From positions 1 to 17,059 of the forward strand of contig NZ_DKIH01000004.1 of assembly GCF_002454115.1 (NCBI RefSeq): 17,059 nt of DNA, read 5' to 3'. The DNA is from Sphingopyxis sp. UBA6723. Lineage in GTDB: Bacteria; Pseudomonadota; Alphaproteobacteria; Sphingomonadales; Sphingomonadaceae. Under the pieces are notes generated by a model, which had not been told where the DNA came from, did no database searches, and saw only the letters and a program-made list of their open reading frames with translations. Every line of letters begins with the position of its first letter. The first letter of the stretch is position 1. Positions 1 to 8,306 of the stretch are shown piece by piece. The position numbers and the translations under genes were made by a program.

Positions 1-1
1 G

Positions 2-1537
<1,536 letters not shown>

Positions 1538-1570
1538 GGCGGATAATTCCCCGTCACACCGCACTTTCAT

Positions 1571-1654
1571 TTCCGTTCGTGTCGAGCGAAGTCGAGACAC
1601 CGGGAAGGCAGGTGCCACGCACGGGTGTCTCGACTTCGCTCGACACGAACGGAA
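1571..1654. repeat. Paired inverted repeat, copy 1 (REP/BIME-like)
   Basis: Two perfectly complementary 31-base arms (1571-1601 and 1624-1654) are separated by 22 bases. The core of each arm is GTGTCGAGCGAAGTCGAGAC or its complement. It lies 33 bases after the uvrA stop. The same unit recurs at 2545-2623 and 8307-8380, and a lone half at about 5361-5380. As RNA it would form a very stable hairpin but lacks a following T-run, so I call it a dispersed repeat rather than an intrinsic terminator. It may still stabilise or end the uvrA transcript. Confidence 0.9.
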
Positions 1655-1813
1655 CTTGGGCAGTTGTGGTATAGAAGTTGAACCAAGTCTCACCGCCCTT
1701 CCCCGCACCGTAACCCGTCTCCGGCTTCCATCATGACCCGGTGCATTGTCCGCCGTTCCGGCCTTCGCCGCGCGTCGCTAGGCTGACTATCTTTGCGCAA
1801 GGAGGCGGAGCCG

Positions 1814-2506
1814 ATGGCGGCTGGCAAATCGATATTCGGCAAGGCGGTCGGCTTTGCGGCGGGGCTGCTGGGTGCGGGCAGCGCGCAGGCGGCCGTGCCA
1901 CCGGCCAAGGCCCCGGATGTGGCGACGCCGACGGCGCCCACCGATGCCGAGGTCGAGGCCGAGCTGCGCAGCCTGCGGCTGGTCGTCCGCGACGCCGGTT
2001 ATGCGGCCCATCGCAACCGGATCCTGGCCGAACGCGGCGCCCAGGGCGATGATGTCATTTTTGCCACCCCCTATGCTCCGGGGCTGGAGCTGATTGTCGT
2101 CGCCGACAGCGCGCAAACGGCGCGGCCGTGGATGCTCCGCGACCTCGCCCGCGTGCAACGGACGCAGGACGAGGTCATGGCCCGCGCGCGCCGACAGGTG
2201 CTGGCGTTGCTGCCGCCGCTGCCCACCGCGGGAAAGCTGGTCGGCGACGTCGTGGCGCTGCCCAAGGCCGATTATCTTGCCAGCCTGATGCTGGCCGACG
2301 GCTGGGACGATCTCGACGCGGCGCTGGATGGCCATATGCGCGTCGTCGTGCCGGCGGACGACCTGTTGATGGCGGTCGACGCGCGCGAGGCCGACCTGCG
2401 CGACGGGCTGCCCGCCTTTGCCAAAGCGAAGTTCGACGATGCGAGCCGCTCGATCTCGCCGCTGATCTATCGGCGGCAGGGCGGCGCGTGGGTGGCGGTG
2501 CAGTGA
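1814..2506 (+). CDS. Secreted DUF1444-like protein (YtpQ family), function unknown
   Basis: A protein of 230 residues. I chose ATG 1814 because GGAGG (1801-1805) lies eight bases upstream; an in-frame TTG at 1793 has no such site. Residues 1 to about 27 (basic start, then AVGFAAGLLGAGSAQA) look like a signal peptide ending in AQA, so it is probably periplasmic. A proline/alanine stretch follows, then a mixed alpha/beta domain. The segment reading SLMLADGWDDLDAAL followed by MRVVVPADDLLMAVDA resembles the conserved core of DUF1444 (YtpQ-type) proteins, which have 'leucines-W ... VAVP-RD-L' at that place. That match is from memory and moderate. No catalytic motif is evident. The gene stands alone between two copies of the paired inverted repeat, and nothing in its surroundings gives a role. 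Confidence 0.75.
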   Translation: MAAGKSIFGKAVGFAAGLLGAGSAQAAVPPAKAPDVATPTAPTDAEVEAELRSLRLVVRDAGYAAHRNRILAERGAQGDDVIFATPYAPGLELIVVADSAQTARPWMLRDLARVQRTQDEVMARARRQVLALLPPLPTAGKLVGDVVALPKADYLASLMLADGWDDLDAALDGHMRVVVPADDLLMAVDAREADLRDGLPAFAKAKFDDASRSISPLIYRRQGGAWVAVQ

Positions 2507-2544
2507 GCGGCGTTCGCCCCCTCGGTCTCCCCGCACCTCCAATG

Positions 2545-2623
2545 CCGTTCGTGTCGAGCGTAGTCGAGACACGCCGAGTTCGCGCGCGACGTCACGTGTC
2601 TCGACTTCGCTCGACACGAACGG
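2545..2623. repeat. Paired inverted repeat, copy 2
   Basis: Two 29-base arms (2545-2573 and 2595-2623) belong to the same family as 1571-1654. They differ at a single position (GCGTAG versus GCGAAG) and are separated by 21 bases. The repeat fills the gap between the convergent ends of the DUF1444-like gene and the membrane-protein gene, where it could act as a bidirectional transcript end. It has no T-run. Confidence 0.88.
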
Positions 2624-2644
2624 GTTTGGGGTGGTTCCCCCAAG

Positions 2645-3196
2645 CTAATGCCACACCGCCGACAGCGGGTAGAGCGCGATCAGCCAGATCAGGCATCCCA
2701 CCACCACGCGGCGGTCCTTGGCCGCGATCGCCAGCAGCGCGACGGGGAAGAAGCTCCACGCGATGATGATCGCGCGCAGGCTGGTCGGGGCGGGCAAGCC
2801 GCCCAGCCAGGTGACGACGCCCATCAGGGCGACATTGCACAGGAACACGCCGCCGATCACCTTGCGCCGGTGCTTGTCGAAATGGGCGTTGAGGTCGTCC
2901 CAGCCTTCGGGATCGTCGGGAAACACCAGCGATGCCGCGACGAAATAGAGCGCGGTGACGACAAAGCCGCCGAACAACACCGGCCAGTTCAGCGGCAGCG
3001 CGTCGCGCACCGCCCAGCCGTACATCCAGAAGGTGACAACGTCGCACGACACGAACAGCCCGAGCAGCGCGGTTGGCCAGCCGATGCGGACTCGGTGCGA
3101 CGTCTTGAGCGCGCGCGCGAGCCCGCCCAGCCCCTCGGCCAGCGCGAGGCCGAGGATCAGCCCGAACAGCGAAAAGATGAATTCAAACCCGCTCAT
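2645..3196 (-). CDS. Small multi-pass membrane protein, unknown function
   Basis: A protein of 183 residues with about six hydrophobic helices, roughly at residues 4-25, 41-61, 70-92, 113-133, 143-158 and 164-181. These are joined by short charged loops; the loop around residues 93-112 (PDDPEGWDDLNAHFDKHRRK) is the longest. I do not recognise a family. The start ATG at 3196 is preceded by a G-run (GGGGGG) that could serve as a weak ribosome site. Base composition matches its neighbours, so it looks like a resident gene. It lies 114 bases downstream of the sensor-kinase gene on the same strand and may share its transcript. It ends only 22 bases from the paired repeat at 2545-2623. No transport or enzyme motif is visible. 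Confidence 0.75.
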   Translation of the reverse strand: MSGFEFIFSLFGLILGLALAEGLGGLARALKTSHRVRIGWPTALLGLFVSCDVVTFWMYGWAVRDALPLNWPVLFGGFVVTALYFVAASLVFPDDPEGWDDLNAHFDKHRRKVIGGVFLCNVALMGVVTWLGGLPAPTSLRAIIIAWSFFPVALLAIAAKDRRVVVGCLIWLIALYPLSAVWH

Positions 3197-3310
3197 AGGC
3201 CCCCCGGCTCAACCCTTCTCCTCAGCGAGAGGTTTGGGAGGGCTTGCCGCCTTCCCCGCGTCGAGACCCATGCCCTCCCCCGCGCCATCCCGCAAGCGAG
3301 AGACGCCGCC

Positions 3311-4369
3311 TCAAACCGCCGCTTCCTCCGCCGGGTCATTCGCCGCGACTTCGCGCGCGATCGCTTTGGTGTGGACCAGCGACACGCGGGTGCCCGGCGC
3401 AGTATCCTTCACCGTGATTTCGGCGCCGAGCTGTTTGGCGAGCGCCTGGACGATGCGGGTGCCGAGGCCGGCTTGCGAATCCGCGCCGGTTTCGGGGATG
3501 CCGACGCCGTCGTCGCTGACCGACAGCGTCCAGTCGGCGCCGTGGGCCGCATAGCCGACGATGACATGTCCCTGGCGCCCCTCGGGAAAGGCGTGCTTCA
3601 GCGCATTGATCACCAATTCGGTGACGACCAGCCCGATGCTGACCGAAATGTCGCCCGCAATCGACACAGGATCGACCGCGGTGGTCAGTGTCAGCTGTTC
3701 GCGGTCATAGATCATCGACGCGCCGATGCTGGCGCACAGCTGCGCCAGATAGGGTTCGAGCTCGACCTGCCCGGCGTCCGAATGGGCGAGGTGACGTTGC
3801 AGCGTCGCGATCGACATCACGCGTTGATGCGCGTCGCTCAGATGGCCGCGCGCCTCGTCCGACTGCACCTTGCGCGCGCTTTGCATCAGGATGCTGGCGA
3901 TGATTTGCAGGCTGTTGGCGACGCGGTGCTGCATTTCGTGGAGCAGTTCGGCGTTGGTGTGGATCAGCTCCTTGTTGCGCTTTTCATTCTGCCGCGCGTC
4001 GGTGACGTCGATGACGGTGACCAGCATCCGCGTCTGCTCCACATCGCCATAGTCCAGCCGCTGCGCCTTGATGACGACGCAGCGCGAATCCCCGGCGCTG
4101 GTGTTGATCTCCATCTCATAGGCCTCGACATCGGCCTGTCCCGACAGGGTCGCGTCGATCAGCGAGTGGAGCCGCGGCAAGTCCCAGTGATGATGGTCAA
4201 GGTCGTACAGCCGCATGCCGGTGACGGTCGCGGGGTCGATGCCGAACGCGGCGCAGAAACTGTCGCTGGCGGCGACGACCACCAGCCGCTCGTCGAGCAG
4301 CAGCAGCGGCGCGTCGGACGCGAGCACCACCGCCAGCCCAAGGGTGCGGCCCAGATTGATCTGCGGCAT
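3311..4369 (-). CDS. Sensor histidine kinase, PAS plus HisKA_2/HATPase_c
   Basis: A predicted soluble histidine kinase of 352 residues. Residues about 15-125 form a PAS-like sensor domain. Residues about 135-215 form a HisKA_2 dimerisation domain with the H-box EMQHRVANSLQ (phospho-acceptor H148). Residues about 240-335 form the ATPase, with N-box ELVINALKH (N255), G1 box SDDGVGIP and G2 box GLGTRIV. HisKA_2 kinases in alphaproteobacteria often feed single-domain regulators or the PhyR general stress pathway; whether this one does is unknown. No response regulator adjoins it. The frame stays open upstream to 4705, but those extra 112 residues are arginine/proline-rich shadow sequence. I therefore start at ATG 4369, where the PAS domain begins, although only a weak AGG lies upstream. 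There are no transmembrane segments. It is not PhoR, which has a different (HisKA) dimerisation domain. Confidence 0.88.
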   Translation of the reverse strand: MPQINLGRTLGLAVVLASDAPLLLLDERLVVVAASDSFCAAFGIDPATVTGMRLYDLDHHHWDLPRLHSLIDATLSGQADVEAYEMEINTSAGDSRCVVIKAQRLDYGDVEQTRMLVTVIDVTDARQNEKRNKELIHTNAELLHEMQHRVANSLQIIASILMQSARKVQSDEARGHLSDAHQRVMSIATLQRHLAHSDAGQVELEPYLAQLCASIGASMIYDREQLTLTTAVDPVSIAGDISVSIGLVVTELVINALKHAFPEGRQGHVIVGYAAHGADWTLSVSDDGVGIPETGADSQAGLGTRIVQALAKQLGAEITVKDTAPGTRVSLVHTKAIAREVAANDPAEEAAV

Positions 4370-4714
4370 ATCGGCGGCCTGCGGCCACGCCTTCCCGGTC
4401 GACCCGGACCGCGGAGCGCGGCCTTGTCGGCAACCTGTCGCGGGGCATCGAGTCGGCCGTATCGCCGACGATCTCCCCTGAGGACGTAGGATAGCATGGC
4501 CGCGGGGCGCGGCGCGTATGAAATCGGCGGGCCGCAGCCCGCGGTGCGGCAGGGCAAGCCAAAGTTCAGTAAAGTTCAGCCTCAGGCGCCGATGTGCCGC
4601 CGACGGTCCCCGGGGCGCGGGAGCGCTGCGCGCCAGCGCTGTGGCCGCAGGTCGGCGGCACGGCTGTTGTCCGTGATTTGAAAGAGCTGGGATGAAGGCT
4701 GGCACAGCGAAACA
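4370..4714. other. Gene-free stretch upstream of the sensor kinase
   Basis: I see no convincing gene here. It should hold the kinase promoter. The one local pattern is a tandem 10-base direct repeat, AAAGTTCAGT then AAAGTTCAGC, at 4561-4580, one helical turn apart and about 190 bases upstream of the kinase start. It could be a regulator site but matches no operator I know. Confidence 0.4.
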
Positions 4715-4742
4715 ATGTAGGAAAGCGGTTATTTTCCTACAT
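4715..4742. promoter_or_regulatory. Perfect 10-bp palindrome, candidate operator or hairpin
   Basis: ATGTAGGAAA (4715-4724) and its exact complement TTTCCTACAT (4733-4742) are separated by eight bases (GCGGTTAT). It is AT-richer than the surroundings and lacks a T-run, which fits a DNA-binding dimer site better than a terminator. It lies about 350 bases upstream of the sensor kinase and next to the nested repeat element. The binding protein is unknown. Confidence 0.4.
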
Positions 4743-4820
4743 CGTCATCCGTCCCTGACTCCCGTGCTCGTCGCCCGAACGGGATCGGGGTCCCGCTTTG
4801 TGTCGCCGGTAAAAAAGAAT

Positions 4821-5113
4821 CTCACGCAAAGCCTGTCCTGAGCGTGTCGAAGGGGCGCGAAGGCGCAAAAAAGAAGGAAAGAAGAGGGTCTCACACAAAG
4901 ACACAAAGATGGCGGCGTGGACGGCAGCATCGCATGATGACCCAAGGTCGCTGATTGTCCTGCCGGACTTGTCCGGCCATATAATGATACGCCGGACAGG
5001 CCCACTGCCGATCCCGGCCCAAACGGCCCTCTTTGTGTCTTTGCGTGAGATAAATTCTTTCTTCTTCGCGCCCCTTCGACACGCTCAGGACAGGCTTTGC
5101 GCCTTTGCGTGAG
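4821..5113. repeat. Nested inverted-repeat element, about 290 bp, non-coding
   Basis: Three inverted repeats sit one inside the other. The outer 36-base arms are perfect (4826-4861 and 5065-5100), with core CCTTCGACACGCTCAGGACA. The middle 21-base arms have one mismatch (4889-4909 and 5030-5050; CTTTGTGTCTTTG type). An inner 8-base pair is TGTCCGGC/GCCGGACA (4970-4977 and 4991-4998). The outer edges read CTCACGCAAAG and its complement. There is no open frame worth calling and no transposase. The layout suggests a MITE-like or otherwise non-autonomous repeat, or a pile-up of two repeat families. It ends seven bases before the decayed ABM gene. Confidence 0.75.
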
Positions 5114-5119
5114 ACGCTC

Positions 5120-5524
5120 TTATCCCACCACCCGCGCCGTCACATCTTCGCCCGAGAAAATCCGCATCACCGGCGGATGCGGCGAGAGGGCGCGCACGTC
5201 ATCCCGGGCTTGATCCGGGATCGGCGACGAAGGCGCCCGATGCGGGGACCGCGATCCCGGATCGGGGTCCGGGATGACGGGCGCGCACCGCGGCCATATC
5301 CGCCCCGTCACCCCGGACCTGATCCGGGGCCGACAAAGACGAGGCGACTTTAGTCCGACTGTCCCGAGCGAAGTCGAGGGATATGGCAGTTGTGCGCCAG
5401 ACACCCCGCCTCGCCGCGCGACCGCGCGCCGTCACCCCGGACTTGATCCGGGGGCGGCGCCGAGCGCGATCATGCGCTCGCGATGCTCGGGGGTCAGGAT
5501 GACGTGGCCGGTGATGAGGATCAT
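5120..5524 (-). pseudogene. ABM-domain monooxygenase gene broken by repeat insertions
   Basis: Read from ATG 5524, with AGGGGG as ribosome site seven bases upstream, the strand gives MILITGHVILTPEHRERM and then runs into a repeat with an in-frame TGA (5434-5432). Beyond it, in shifting frames, come GARSRGEAGCLAHNCHI (about 5430-5380), SRLVFV (5349-5332), ADMAAVRA (5303-5280), AVPASGAFVA (5252-5223) and VRALSPHPPVMRIFSGEDV to TAA 5122-5120. In this order they resemble a complete antibiotic-biosynthesis monooxygenase (YgiN-like, about 95 residues; typical pieces are PGC-HN-, RLVFVE, HFAVPAS and RIF). Each junction is a short repeat. With one frame for part and two frameshifts plus at least three stops, no full protein can be made. 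The family match is from memory; the order of the pieces makes chance unlikely. The intact protein would have been a small dimeric cytosolic oxidoreductase of unknown substrate. Confidence 0.75.
5198..5455. repeat. Cluster of five short repeats inside the ABM pseudogene
   Basis: Four units of the form GTCAYCCCGGAYYTGATCC plus GGG lie at about 5198-5224, 5252-5279 (inverted relative to the others), 5306-5331 and 5431-5455. A fifth insert, at about 5350-5381, contains CCCGAGCGAAGTCGAGGG, a half-unit of the paired repeat found at 1571, 2545 and 8307. Each unit is itself an imperfect palindrome (CCCGGA ... TCCGGG). The spacers between them are the ABM gene fragments. Confidence 0.85.
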
Positions 5525-5540
5525 TTTTTTCCCCCTACAC

Positions 5541-6974
5541 CTATTTTCGCTTGCTAGCAGATTGCTTCTTCGTCGCATCAATAACGACTATATCGGATGC
5601 TCGCTGACCGGTCACTCTACGGTATTCTTGTATTTTCAAGATTTGGTCTAGCTTCTGACCAAGGTCACCATAGTCCATGACTACAAAGATGCCGTGTTGA
5701 GATCGAGATGCGTCGAGATAAATCTCAAGTTGCTTATCGTATCCATGACGGACAGTGCCACTAGAGCGCTTCATCTCGACGAGCACTCGCGCCCTATAAC
5801 CATTTGAGAATTTAAAATCTATCGGGCCGCCTCCCATATTGGCCTCAGGCGATATATCTACGTCATGGGCACTACAATAAGCATCCGCGATGGCGTAATA
5901 TATTAGCTGTGGTGCGCGCTCTTTCTTTGGCTTGTCTCCTATCCACAATTCCTCCCAAAGATTTCCGTTTTCAACATGATGCTTGAAGAAATTGATAGTG
6001 TCATGCACCAGCCTGGCTATCTCGTCGGGCCCTTTTTTTAGGTCATATCGAGCGTCGCTCTTCAATCCATCAAAGCCAGACCCAAATATCGCTTTCATTT
6101 TATAGTATGCGAGTGCGTCAACGTTTGGGTCGTAAGTGCGCACGTGCTCCTTCACTGCTGCCAAGAACTCCTCAAAATTTTGGGGCGATTGAAGGGCGAT
6201 GGCACGCAACGCGTCTTTTCGATCTGTAACGGTCGGCTGGGCGATACCCGCCAGCATGGAATTCACGGCCTGCCTGATCTTGGCATTATGAGACACGGCA
6301 GCTTCTATATCACCCCAATCATTTGCGATCGGCAGTTCCCGAACAACATCGGTGGGGACCAGCACCACGAATTTTTCTTTTCCATTTTTATCCAGCACCC
6401 GAGGCAAACGCCGATCAGGTAAGACGGCATTTTTGTGCAATTCTATGTCATTAGCACTGCAAAAATCTTCGGTTAGCTGCGCGAGCTGCTCAATGATGAC
6501 GCGTGTCGTGAAGTCGCTGATAGTATCAGGGCCAACATTTTCTTCAAAGAAGCCCATTAACGAGATCATCTCCGGGTCTTTCGATCCTAAATTGACGATC
6601 TCTTTTGCGGTCCGCATGATGGAATCACGAACTTCATTTGGCCGCGAGCTTCCTGATCGCCCACTTCCGCCGTATCCCAATCCATTCTCTGGAGGCTCCC
6701 TAAGATCGAGCAGCCTCTCAGCCGTTCGCCATGCCACGTCACCTTCTTTTTCGGAGATAGTGATGAGCCGAACGAAGTTTTCGAAATGGCTACGAAATGC
6801 TGTTATTGCATCTCCCGACATCAAAATGTTCGAGGATTTTTCAAGCAATACAGGATCGATAAATAGTTGCGTGTCTACATCGACAAACGGGTCAATGAGA
6901 CCCGCATCATCCAGCAGTGTAGCGGGAATTCCAAAATATCTTGAAAACAGAGTAGGGTTTTGAATTTTTGCCAC
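5541..6974 (-). CDS. Orphan PD-(D/E)XK (RecB-like) nuclease-domain protein, probably acquired
   Basis: A protein of 477 residues. I start at GTG 6974 because GGAGG (6980-6984) lies five bases upstream; GTG 6986 is a possible earlier start without a good site. The C-terminal part carries a PD-(D/E)XK core: GGGPIDFKF (D386), then VLVEMKRS (E400, K402), then KQLEIYL, which gives the QxxxY motif of RecB-type nucleases, then a hydrophobic strand GIFVVMD. The first 300 residues are mostly helical and of a family I cannot name; they include LFIDPVLLEKS, GYGGSGRSGS and GPDTISDFTTRVI. No helicase, methylase or partner gene adjoins it. Composition is unlike the neighbours: 5941-6000 has 22 G/C of 60, whereas 11521-11580 in pstB has 40. 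This suggests horizontal transfer. A stand-alone restriction or anti-phage role is plausible but inferred. It lies 16 bases upstream of the ABM pseudogene and diverges from pstS. Confidence 0.75.
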   Translation of the reverse strand: MAKIQNPTLFSRYFGIPATLLDDAGLIDPFVDVDTQLFIDPVLLEKSSNILMSGDAITAFRSHFENFVRLITISEKEGDVAWRTAERLLDLREPPENGLGYGGSGRSGSSRPNEVRDSIMRTAKEIVNLGSKDPEMISLMGFFEENVGPDTISDFTTRVIIEQLAQLTEDFCSANDIELHKNAVLPDRRLPRVLDKNGKEKFVVLVPTDVVRELPIANDWGDIEAAVSHNAKIRQAVNSMLAGIAQPTVTDRKDALRAIALQSPQNFEEFLAAVKEHVRTYDPNVDALAYYKMKAIFGSGFDGLKSDARYDLKKGPDEIARLVHDTINFFKHHVENGNLWEELWIGDKPKKERAPQLIYYAIADAYCSAHDVDISPEANMGGGPIDFKFSNGYRARVLVEMKRSSGTVRHGYDKQLEIYLDASRSQHGIFVVMDYGDLGQKLDQILKIQEYRRVTGQRASDIVVIDATKKQSASKRK

Positions 6975-7047
6975 CGACGCCTCCACCGTTTCTTCTATGT
7001 TTCACATGCTAGGCTCGTAGACAAGCATAACGCTAGCCGGTCAGCGC

Positions 7048-7069
7048 ATCCATGACACTTCCATGACAC
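7048..7069 (-). promoter_or_regulatory. Candidate Pho box reading toward the nuclease
   Basis: On the minus strand the sequence is GTGTCAT-GGAA-GTGTCAT, two identical 7-mers exactly 11 bases apart. This matches the PhoB half-site pattern CTGTCAT-N4-CTGTCAT at six of seven positions each. It ends about 75 bases before the nuclease start codon. Read on the plus strand the same blocks (ATGACAC) are poorer half-sites, but they are in phase with the pstS box, so they may instead be extra upstream PhoB sites for pstS. Confidence 0.5.
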
Positions 7070-7072
7070 TCG

Positions 7073-7094
7073 CTGTCACAAACACGTCACACAA
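7073..7094 (+). promoter_or_regulatory. Pho box upstream of pstS
   Basis: CTGTCAC-AAAC-ACGTCAC-ACAA is two half-sites 11 bases apart, the classic PhoB direct-repeat spacing, about 80 bases upstream of the pstS ATG. PhoB, encoded at the end of this cluster, should bind here under phosphate limitation and activate pstS. I cannot assign the -10 box with confidence. Confidence 0.8.
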
Positions 7095-7173
7095 AACCCC
7101 CAAATGGCGCTCAGCGAGTCGCCGCGGGGGTGGTGGCTTGGTTCGGTAACGACCCCCATCAACAGGATTTTCC

Positions 7174-8235
7174 ATGGCTCAGAAATTCGCGCCCCGCACC
7201 CTTGGCGTCGTTGGCGCCGCCGTGTGCGCGCTGGCGCTTTCCGCCTGTCAGGATCAGGCTTCGTCGGGTGGCGGCGCGCGCGATTATATCAGCGCCGCCG
7301 GTTCTTCGACGGTCTATCCCTTTGCCACCGCAGTTGGTGAGAAATTCGCCGAAGCGACGGGCAACAAGACACCAAAGATCGACAGCACCGGCACCGGTGG
7401 CGGTTTCGAGCGCTTCTGTTCGGGCGTCGGCGGCGACACCCCCGACATCGCCAACGCATCGCGCCGGATCAAGAAGAAGGAATTCGACAGCTGCGTTAAA
7501 AACGGCGTGACCGACATCGTCGAAGTCCAGATCGGCATCGACGGCATCGCGCTGGGCGAAGCGACGCGCGGCCCCGGTTTCAAGCTGACCGAAGAAGATG
7601 TGTACAAGGCGCTGGCCGCCAACCCCTATGGCAAGCCCAACACCGCCAAGACATGGAAAGACGTCAACCCGGCGCTGCCCGCGGTCGCCATTTCGGTGTT
7701 CGGCCCGCCGTCGACCAGCGGTACCTATGACGCGTTCAAGGAACTGATCCTGGGCCGCGGTTGCGATGCGAACCCGGAGATGAAGGCGCTGAAGGCCAGC
7801 GATGCCGACAAGCATGAAGCGACCTGTACCGCGCTGCGCGGTGCGCCCTTCTATGTCGAGCAGGGCGAGAATGATAACCTCATCATCTCGAAGCTCGATA
7901 AGAACCCGACCAGCCTGGGCATTTTCGGCTTCAGCTATCTCGATGCGAACAAGGGCAAGATCAAGGCGGTGCCGATCCAGGGCGTTGCCCCGACCTATGC
8001 CGCGATCGCCGACGGCAGCTATCCGGGATCGCGCCCGCTGTTCATCTATATCAAGAAGGCGCATGTCGGCGTCGTCCCGGGTCTCGCCGAATTTGTCGCC
8101 GAGTTCCTGAAGGGCGCGGGCGAAGGCGGCTATCTGAACGCCAAGGGCCTGATTGTGTCGCCCAAGCCGATCGCGGACGCCGCGAAGGCGAACGGCACCG
8201 GCATGACCGCGCTGAACGGTGCCGAGCTGAACTGA
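7174..8235 (+). CDS. pstS: PstS, phosphate-binding lipoprotein of the Pst transporter
   Basis: PstS captures phosphate in the periplasm and hands it to PstCA. The 353-residue protein begins with a signal ending in LALSAC, a lipobox with the lipid-carrying Cys at residue 25, so it should be anchored to a membrane facing the periplasm. ISAAGSSTVYPF (residues 39-50) is the family's phosphate-contacting loop. Further matches to the PstS fold are DSTGTGGGFERFC, DIANASRRIKKKE and STSGTYDAFKE. AGGA (7164-7167) lies six bases before the ATG. The gene is first in the Pho cluster, directly behind a Pho box. A strong intrinsic terminator follows, so it should be expressed above the permease genes. The many cysteine-containing stretches (RFCSGVG, GRGCD, ATCTAL) are typical of alphaproteobacterial PstS. 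Length and motifs are intact. Confidence 0.97.
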   Translation: MAQKFAPRTLGVVGAAVCALALSACQDQASSGGGARDYISAAGSSTVYPFATAVGEKFAEATGNKTPKIDSTGTGGGFERFCSGVGGDTPDIANASRRIKKKEFDSCVKNGVTDIVEVQIGIDGIALGEATRGPGFKLTEEDVYKALAANPYGKPNTAKTWKDVNPALPAVAISVFGPPSTSGTYDAFKELILGRGCDANPEMKALKASDADKHEATCTALRGAPFYVEQGENDNLIISKLDKNPTSLGIFGFSYLDANKGKIKAVPIQGVAPTYAAIADGSYPGSRPLFIYIKKAHVGVVPGLAEFVAEFLKGAGEGGYLNAKGLIVSPKPIADAAKANGTGMTALNGAELN

Positions 8236-8248
8236 GTTTCCCCCCGCT

Positions 8249-8292
8249 GGTGACCGGGGCGGGTTTCGGCCTGCCCCGGTCACCGGTTTTTT
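8249..8292 (+). terminator. Intrinsic terminator after pstS
   Basis: GGTGACCGGGGC (8249-8260) and its perfect complement GCCCCGGTCACC (8273-8284) form a 12-bp stem with a 12-base loop. GG and six T (8287-8292) follow. It lies 13 bases after the pstS stop and inside the presumed pst operon. Partial read-through would give more PstS than PstCAB, as is common for binding-protein genes. Confidence 0.85.
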
Positions 8293-8306
8293 GGACCCGC
8301 CTACCC

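Noticed and set aside
1571..1654. Intrinsic terminator of uvrA
   Set aside because: The stem is long and perfect, but no T-run follows, and the same sequence recurs in unrelated gaps including upstream of pstC. It is better called a dispersed repeat.
3311..4369. Sensor kinase as PhoR
   Set aside because: The H-box (EMQHRVANSLQ) is HisKA_2, there is no membrane helix, and it is neither near nor co-oriented with phoB.
2648..4489. Long plus-strand open frame (over 600 codons) opposite the membrane protein and kinase genes
   Set aside because: It is antisense to two genes with clear protein features, and its product is Arg/Gln/Asp-rich with no domain. Such frames arise from GC-rich codon bias.
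4561..4580. Possible SOS (LexA) box, GTTC-N6-GTTC
   Set aside because: The alphaproteobacterial LexA site needs GTTC-N7-GTTC; the spacing here is one base short. It is kept only as an unexplained direct repeat.
4370..4705. N-terminal extension of the sensor kinase
   Set aside because: The frame is open, but the 112 residues are low-complexity Arg/Pro/Ala and lie before the PAS domain begins at ATG 4369.
5198..5455. CRISPR-like array (repeats of about 26 bases with spacers of about 27)
   Set aside because: One unit is inverted, the spacing is irregular (a long gap before 5431), the units vary, and the spacers join into an ABM gene. No cas gene is present.
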